NCBI GenBank assembly: GCA_964557545.1
Contig: CAZLAK010000011.1
Span: forward strand, 1-53,714
Length of the DNA: 53,714 nt
DNA from: CAZLAK01 sp964557545
GTDB taxonomy: Bacteria; Bacillota; Desulfotomaculia; Desulfotomaculales; Pelotomaculaceae
Direction: 5' to 3'
Shown here: in pieces, positions 49,451 through 53,714 of the stretch
Numbering within the stretch: the stretch's first letter is position 1
Layout of the letters: each line of letters starts with the position of its first letter
Translations under genes and position numbers: made by a program
Notes under the pieces: model-generated
What the model was told of the DNA's origin: nothing
The model's database searches: none
What the model saw: the letters and a program-made list of their open reading frames with translations, nothing else

Positions 49451-50473
49451 TTGAAAGAGTACAATGTAGTTATTGTGGGAGCCTCAGGGGCAGTTGGCCA
49501 AGAAATAATAAAGGTATTGGAGGAAAGAAATTTTCCCGTCGGTGAGCTTAAACTTTGCGCTACCAGCCGCTCAGCCGGTAAAGAATTTTATTTTAAAGGC
49601 AGGCCTTACAAGGTAGAAGTTACTACTCCCGATTCTTTTGAGGGTATGGATATAGCCCTCTTTGCAGGTGGAGCTGCCAGTCTGGAGTTTGGCAGGGCTG
49701 CTGTGGAAAAAGGGGCGGTAGTGATCGACAACAGCAGCAACTACCGCCTTGATCCCGACGTACCCTTGGTTGTGCCCGAAGTTAATCCTCAAGACGTAAA
49801 ATGGCACAAAGGGATTATTGCCAATCCGAATTGTTCGACGATTATTATGGTAGTTGCTTTAAAACCAATATATGATGCTGCTGGGATAAAAAGAGTGGTA
49901 GTTTCAACCTACCAGGCAGTTTCGGGCGCCGGTTTGGAGGCCATTGAGGAGCTTACTCTGCAAACAAAGGCTGTTCTGGCAGGCCAAGAAGAGATAGTTC
50001 CTAAAGTTTTCCCTTACCAGATTGCCTTTAACCTCATACCCCACATAGATGTTTTTATGGAGATGGGTTATACCAAAGAAGAGTGGAAAATGGTGAAAGA
50101 AACACAAAAAATCCTGAACGATTACGATATTGCTATTACTGCTACCACCGTTAGAGTCCCCGTTTACCGCAGCCATTCAGAATCCATTAACATAGAAACC
50201 AAAAGAAAGCTTTCAGCAAGCGAAGCCAGGGATCTTTTTAAAAAATTCCCCGGCATTGTAGTAGTAGATGAGCCGCGGGAGAAAAAATATCCTATGCCCC
50301 TTTTTGCTTCCAAGCGTGATGAAGTCTTTGTCGGGCGGGTGAGAGAGGATAATTCTATAGAAAACGGCTTAAATATCTGGGTTGTCGCCGATCAAATAAG
50401 AAAGGGAGCGGCGACTAACGCAGTTCAGATTGCCGAGCTTTTGATAAAATACGGTTGTTTGGCGAGATCTTAA
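49451..50473 (+). CDS. asd: Aspartate-semialdehyde dehydrogenase
   Basis: Asd reduces aspartyl phosphate to aspartate semialdehyde, the branch point for lysine/DAP, threonine and methionine. The 340-residue protein shows the NADP-binding VVIVGASGAVGQEII, the catalytic Cys in ANPNCSTIIMV, the YQAVSGAGLEA loop and a C-terminal substrate region with RVPVYRSHSESI. TTG 49451 follows GGAGGTTGAGG. In B. subtilis the aspartokinase gene dapG lies between asd and dapA; it is absent here. Confidence 0.97.
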   Translation: MKEYNVVIVGASGAVGQEIIKVLEERNFPVGELKLCATSRSAGKEFYFKGRPYKVEVTTPDSFEGMDIALFAGGAASLEFGRAAVEKGAVVIDNSSNYRLDPDVPLVVPEVNPQDVKWHKGIIANPNCSTIIMVVALKPIYDAAGIKRVVVSTYQAVSGAGLEAIEELTLQTKAVLAGQEEIVPKVFPYQIAFNLIPHIDVFMEMGYTKEEWKMVKETQKILNDYDIAITATTVRVPVYRSHSESINIETKRKLSASEARDLFKKFPGIVVVDEPREKKYPMPLFASKRDEVFVGRVREDNSIENGLNIWVVADQIRKGAATNAVQIAELLIKYGCLARS

Positions 50474-50529
50474 TTTTTAAGCCAGGTGAAAGAGCCGATG
50501 CGGGAAGAATTGAGAAAAGAGGTGGAAGA

Positions 50530-51414
50530 ATGACCGGTGATTTTGGACAGGTAATTACCGCCATGGTTACCCCTTTTAAGGATGATTATTCTGTTGATTA
50601 TGCATGTGCAAGAAAACTTGCCCGCCACTTGATAGAAAACGGCTCTGACGGGCTGGTTATAGCCGGCACTACGGGTGAATCGCCTACCCTTAGTAAAGAT
50701 GAAAAAATCGAGCTATTCAGGTCCGTAGTAGAAGAGGTCGGGGGTAAAGGGGTGGTTATTGCGGGAACCGGCAGCAATTCAACTAAAGATAGTATTTCCC
50801 TGACCCAGGCAGCGCAAAAAGCAGGTGTGGATGCTGTAATGCTGGTAGCTCCCTATTATAATAAACCCTCGCAAGAGGGCCTGTACCGGCATTTTAGGGC
50901 TGTAGCTGAAAGCACTGACCTACCGGTGATGCTCTATAATGTTCCCGGCAGGACATCGGTAAATATTTTACCTGAGACAGTAGCTAGATTAGCTGAATTG
51001 AAAAACGTTGTAGCCATAAAAGAAGCTGCCGGCAGTATGGACCAGGTTAGCGATTTAAAGAGGGTTTTACCCGAGGGTTTTGCTATCTACAGTGGAGATG
51101 ACTCTCTTACTCTGCCTATTATGTCTTTAGGAGGTAAAGGGGTAGTAAGCGTGGCTTCTCACCTGGTAGGAAAACGCATCCAAGAAATGATCAACGCCTT
51201 TAAAAGCGGTAATGTGAAACTGGCTAGTGAAATACATCTGGAGCTTTTCCCAATTTTTAAGGTTATGTTTATAACTACTAATCCTGTGCCCGTTAAAACT
51301 GCCTTAAATATGGCGGGCTGGCAGGTTGGCCCAACGCGCTTGCCCTTGGCAGAAGCAACAGACAATGAAAAACTACAACTCAAAAATATCCTGGCTTCAG
51401 CCAATATTGTTTAA
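50530..51414 (+). CDS. dapA: 4-hydroxy-tetrahydrodipicolinate synthase
   Basis: DapA condenses pyruvate with aspartate semialdehyde; its product feeds both DapB and DpaAB. The 294-residue TIM-barrel aldolase has AGTTGESPTLSKDEK, the Tyr motif YNVPGRTSVNI and the Schiff-base Lys in VAIKEAAGSMDQ. ATG 50530 follows AAGAGGTGG and gives the usual N-terminus; longer in-frame starts lie inside asd. A terminator at 51511 ends the dpaA-dpaB-asd-dapA transcript. Confidence 0.98.
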   Translation: MTGDFGQVITAMVTPFKDDYSVDYACARKLARHLIENGSDGLVIAGTTGESPTLSKDEKIELFRSVVEEVGGKGVVIAGTGSNSTKDSISLTQAAQKAGVDAVMLVAPYYNKPSQEGLYRHFRAVAESTDLPVMLYNVPGRTSVNILPETVARLAELKNVVAIKEAAGSMDQVSDLKRVLPEGFAIYSGDDSLTLPIMSLGGKGVVSVASHLVGKRIQEMINAFKSGNVKLASEIHLELFPIFKVMFITTNPVPVKTALNMAGWQVGPTRLPLAEATDNEKLQLKNILASANIV

Positions 51415-51510
51415 TTTTTATTCATGAATATTTTAATAGCGAGAATGTTTTTTGTGTGCAAAACCTCTGTCTTAATGGCCAACTCATTGGTTAATCGAAA
51501 GTTCTTTTTT

Positions 51511-51540
51511 CAACCGCAACACAAAAGCGGTTGTTTTTAT
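51511..51540 (+). terminator. Intrinsic terminator of the dpaA-dapA operon
   Basis: CAACCGC pairs with GCGGTTG over a nine-base loop, followed by TTTTTATTTG. Confidence 0.88.
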
Positions 51541-51636
51541 TTGTAAATTTAACCATTTAATAGGTTATAAGGATGTTAATAGTAGCTATGAGTAGCTTTT
51601 TAGAACATTTCCCCGGGAAATAACGTTTTAAACTAG

Positions 51637-51665
51637 TTGTTGGAGGTTATAAAATAAAGTATAAT
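51637..51665 (+). promoter_or_regulatory. Sigma-A promoter of rnj
   Basis: TTGTTG (51637-51642), 17 bases, then a perfect TATAAT (51660-51665). The transcript would begin near 51672, about 130 bases ahead of the start codon. Confidence 0.6.
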
Positions 51666-51803
51666 ATGGCGTAAGTTTTTTCTGTCCGGCATTTTTTGCA
51701 AACCCGCAATTAAAATATTTTCCCCACCTTCTCCTGAAAACGTCTCACCATTTTTTATGCAAAGTTTTGGTTTTATATTTTTACGGAATAGGAGGTGTGG
51801 AAA

Positions 51804-53468
51804 TTGTCGAAAGAACCAAAATTGACCCTGGTCCCTCTCGGCGGCTTGGGTGAAATTGGTAAGAACATGATGACGGTGAGATTGGGGGAAAATATTATAT
51901 TAATTGATTGCGGGTTAATGTTCCCAGAAGAAGAAATGCTGGGAATAGATATAGTTATCCCGGATATTACTTACCTGCTGGAAAACCGCGAGTTGGTGAG
52001 GGGTATTGTGCTTACCCACGGGCATGAAGATCACATCGGTGCTCTGCCGTACGTACTTAAGCAGATAAATGTGCCCGTTTACGGAACAAAACTTACACTG
52101 GGGCTCCTTACGGGAAAACTTAAAGAACACGGGATGGCGGAGGAAGTTACGCTTTACACAGTTAAACCAAGGGATATTGTACAAGTTGGACCCTTTAAGG
52201 TTGAATTTATCAGGGTTTCTCACAGTATACCGGATGCTGTGGCGGTAGCTGTGCATACACCTTTAGGAGTGGTCCTTCATACAGGTGATTTTAAAATCGA
52301 TCAAACACCAGTAGACGGACAGGTCACTGACTTCCACCGCCTGGCCCAGCTCGGCGAAAAAGGAGTTCTTGTTTTGCTTTCGGATAGCACCAACGCCGAG
52401 CGCCCCGGCTATACTATGTCTGAGAAGGTAGTAGGAGCTACCTTTGACGAAACCTTTCGCCGTTCCCAGGAGAGAGTAATAGTAGCTACATTTGCCTCTA
52501 ACGTCCACAGGATTCAACAGGCTATCCAAGCTGCCCACAGGCATAACAGGAAAGTGGCTGTGGTGGGCAGGAGCATGGTGAACGTGGTTAACATCGCTTA
52601 TGAACTGGGGTACCTGGATATTCCAGACGGGGCTTTAGTGGAATTGGAAGAGGCCAACAGATTGCCCAGAAACCAGGTGGTAATTCTTACTACCGGCAGT
52701 CAGGGCGAGCCTATGTCAGCCTTAACTAGGATGGCCCTTTCCGACCACCGGCAGGTAGAAATACTTCCGGGAGATACGGTGATCATTTCAGCCATTCCCA
52801 TTCCAGGTAACGAAAAGTTGGTGGCACGGATAATTGACCAGCTTTTCAAACTGGGGGCACATGTTATTTACGAGTCTTTATCCGGCATTCACGTCTCCGG
52901 TCACCCAAGTCAGGAAGAACTTAAATTGATGATTAATTTAGTGCGGCCAAAGTTTTTTGTACCCATTCACGGTGAATACCGCATGTTAATCAGGCATGCC
53001 GAAATTGCTAGTGAAGTGGGAATACCATCTGAGAATATTTTTGTTGTCGAAAACGGTCAGGTACTGGAGTTTACCCGCCGTTCTGGCCGTTTTGCCGGCA
53101 GAGTAACGGCCGGCAAAGTGCTGGTTGACGGTCTTGGTGTTGGTGACGTCGGTAATATTGTTTTAAGAGATCGCCGGCTTCTTTCTCAAGATGGGATATT
53201 AATAGTGGTGGTAACTATTAACCGGGAAACTGGCTTGGTAATGGCCGGACCCGATATTGTCTCTAGGGGGTTTGTTTACGTTAGGGAGTCTGAGGAACTC
53301 TTAGAGGAGGCAAAGATAAGGGTTAGAGGTGCACTGGAAAAATGCATCGATAAGGGAGTACTTGAATGGTCATCGATTAAATCTCAGGTAAGAGATACTC
53401 TGGGTAAATTTTTATACGAAAAAACCAGGAGAAGGCCTATAATCTTGCCCATCATCATGGAGGTTTAA
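51804..53468 (+). CDS. rnj: Ribonuclease J
   Basis: RNase J has 5'-3' exonuclease and endonuclease activity and is central to RNA decay in Firmicutes. The 554-residue protein has a metallo-beta-lactamase core with LTHGHEDHIGAL (His72, His74, Asp76, His77), HTGDFKIDQTP and a beta-CASP region (SDSTNAERPGYT, TTGSQGEPMSALTRMA). Later come SGHPSQEELKLMINLVRP and the C-terminal dimer domain. TTG 51804 follows AGGAGGT by seven bases. The position after dapA is that of B. subtilis rnjB, though J1/J2 type cannot be told from sequence. Confidence 0.96.
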   Translation: MSKEPKLTLVPLGGLGEIGKNMMTVRLGENIILIDCGLMFPEEEMLGIDIVIPDITYLLENRELVRGIVLTHGHEDHIGALPYVLKQINVPVYGTKLTLGLLTGKLKEHGMAEEVTLYTVKPRDIVQVGPFKVEFIRVSHSIPDAVAVAVHTPLGVVLHTGDFKIDQTPVDGQVTDFHRLAQLGEKGVLVLLSDSTNAERPGYTMSEKVVGATFDETFRRSQERVIVATFASNVHRIQQAIQAAHRHNRKVAVVGRSMVNVVNIAYELGYLDIPDGALVELEEANRLPRNQVVILTTGSQGEPMSALTRMALSDHRQVEILPGDTVIISAIPIPGNEKLVARIIDQLFKLGAHVIYESLSGIHVSGHPSQEELKLMINLVRPKFFVPIHGEYRMLIRHAEIASEVGIPSENIFVVENGQVLEFTRRSGRFAGRVTAGKVLVDGLGVGDVGNIVLRDRRLLSQDGILIVVVTINRETGLVMAGPDIVSRGFVYVRESEELLEEAKIRVRGALEKCIDKGVLEWSSIKSQVRDTLGKFLYEKTRRRPIILPIIMEV

Positions 53469-53537
53469 GCCAAACCAAGGTTAGTTGTAAAAACATAGTT
53501 AATTAATTATGAATATTAGTATTAGTAATTTTAAGTT

Positions 53538-53566
53538 AATGTACGGAGGAAATCCGTACATTTTTT
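53538..53566 (+). terminator. Intrinsic terminator of rnj
   Basis: AATGTACGGA pairs perfectly with TCCGTACATT over a five-base loop, followed by TTTTG. Confidence 0.92.
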
Positions 53567-53607
53567 GTGAGTGAGCGGGCCGCCACCGTGTGTTTAAAGC
53601 ATAAAGT

Positions 53608-53629
53608 AAATACACTAGAAATACACTAG
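53608..53629 (+). repeat. Perfect 11-bp tandem repeat near the right edge
   Basis: AAATACACTAG occurs twice without a gap, in a 148-base stretch after the rnj terminator that holds no gene I can support. It could be an operator half-site pair for the gene beyond the window or a chance duplication. Confidence 0.7.
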
Positions 53630-53714
53630 GTTTTTCTGTAAAACTATGCGGTGCAGATTTTCTTTAGGCAGTCTAGTAAAAAATTTGCCTTGGAAAGATG
53701 TTTTTATGCTGTTA

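Larger units (their letters stand above)
51415..51803. other. Intergenic region between dapA and rnj
   Basis: These 389 bases hold the dapA terminator (51511-51540), an AT-rich stretch and a sigma-A-like promoter (51637-51665). A leader of about 130 bases, with several T-runs, precedes rnj. I see no open frame with a plausible ribosome site. Confidence 0.7.

Noticed and set aside
1..53714. CRISPR arrays, prophage, insertion sequences, tRNA or rRNA genes
   Set aside because: No regularly spaced repeats, transposase, integrase other than XerC, or tRNA-like cloverleaf was seen; the gene content is continuous backbone.

Overview
The window comes from an endospore-forming member of the Clostridia. 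The overall gene set and order resemble the Peptococcaceae and related lineages (Desulfotomaculum, Pelotomaculum and Thermincola types); this placement rests on gene content, not on a search. Spore genes are present (alpha/beta SASP, gpr, ylbJ, ytfJ, ylxY, ymxH, dpaA/dpaB), and so are Firmicutes-type housekeeping genes (codY, hslVU, trmFO, RNase J, a NusA without C-terminal repeats). Almost all of it is conserved chromosomal backbone. I see no prophage, insertion sequence, CRISPR array, tRNA or rRNA.

Layout. (1) 1-5.4 kb, sporulation and CoA block: a SASP gene convergent with gpr, the protease that degrades SASPs; then rsmD, coaD and a coiled-coil protein, convergent with ylbJ; then ytfJ. (2) 5.5-14 kb: dprA-topA-trmFO-xerC-hslV-hslU-codY, ending at a perfect 14-bp hairpin. 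(3) 14.1-27.4 kb: rpsB-tsf-pyrH-frr, a stand-alone PASTA-like protein, a small ferredoxin, then uppS-cdsA-(YtvI-like)-dxr-rseP-ispG-proS, a MGDG-synthase-like glycosyltransferase and an MgtC-like protein. (4) 27.4-36.6 kb: a translation operon rimP-nusA-rnpM-ylxQ-infB-rbfA-nrnA-truB-ribF behind a promoter-plus-hairpins leader, then two small uncharacterised genes. (5) 36.6-44 kb: rpsO-pnp-ylxY-DD-carboxypeptidase-M16 peptidase-dut-membrane protein-ymxH. (6) 44-46.8 kb, the least ordinary segment: two small heat-shock (alpha-crystallin) genes on the minus strand flank a ClpP/SppA-like SDH-type serine protease and a 71-residue orphan. (7) 46.9-53.5 kb: dapB, dpaA-dpaB-asd-dapA (lysine, peptidoglycan and dipicolinate synthesis) and RNase J.

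How it works together. The right side couples diaminopimelate synthesis to dipicolinic acid production: DapA makes the substrate of DpaAB, and a sigma-K-like promoter precedes dpaA. Forespore-type promoters (sigma-F/G-like) can be read before the SASP gene, gpr and ytfJ. The isoprenoid, undecaprenyl and phospholipid genes (dxr, ispG, uppS, cdsA) lie among translation genes, as in many Firmicutes.

Points that stand out: probable ATT initiation codons in rsmD and dprA; a tandem 21-residue repeat in the N-terminal extension of the larger Hsp20; the Hsp20-protease cluster; a possible attenuator before rimP-nusA; and loss of the usual polC and fla/che neighbours at their expected sites. Fewer than half of the genes start with ATG. 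No clearly new system is proven; the Hsp20/SDH-protease cluster and the PASTA-ferredoxin pair are the best candidates for undescribed biology.
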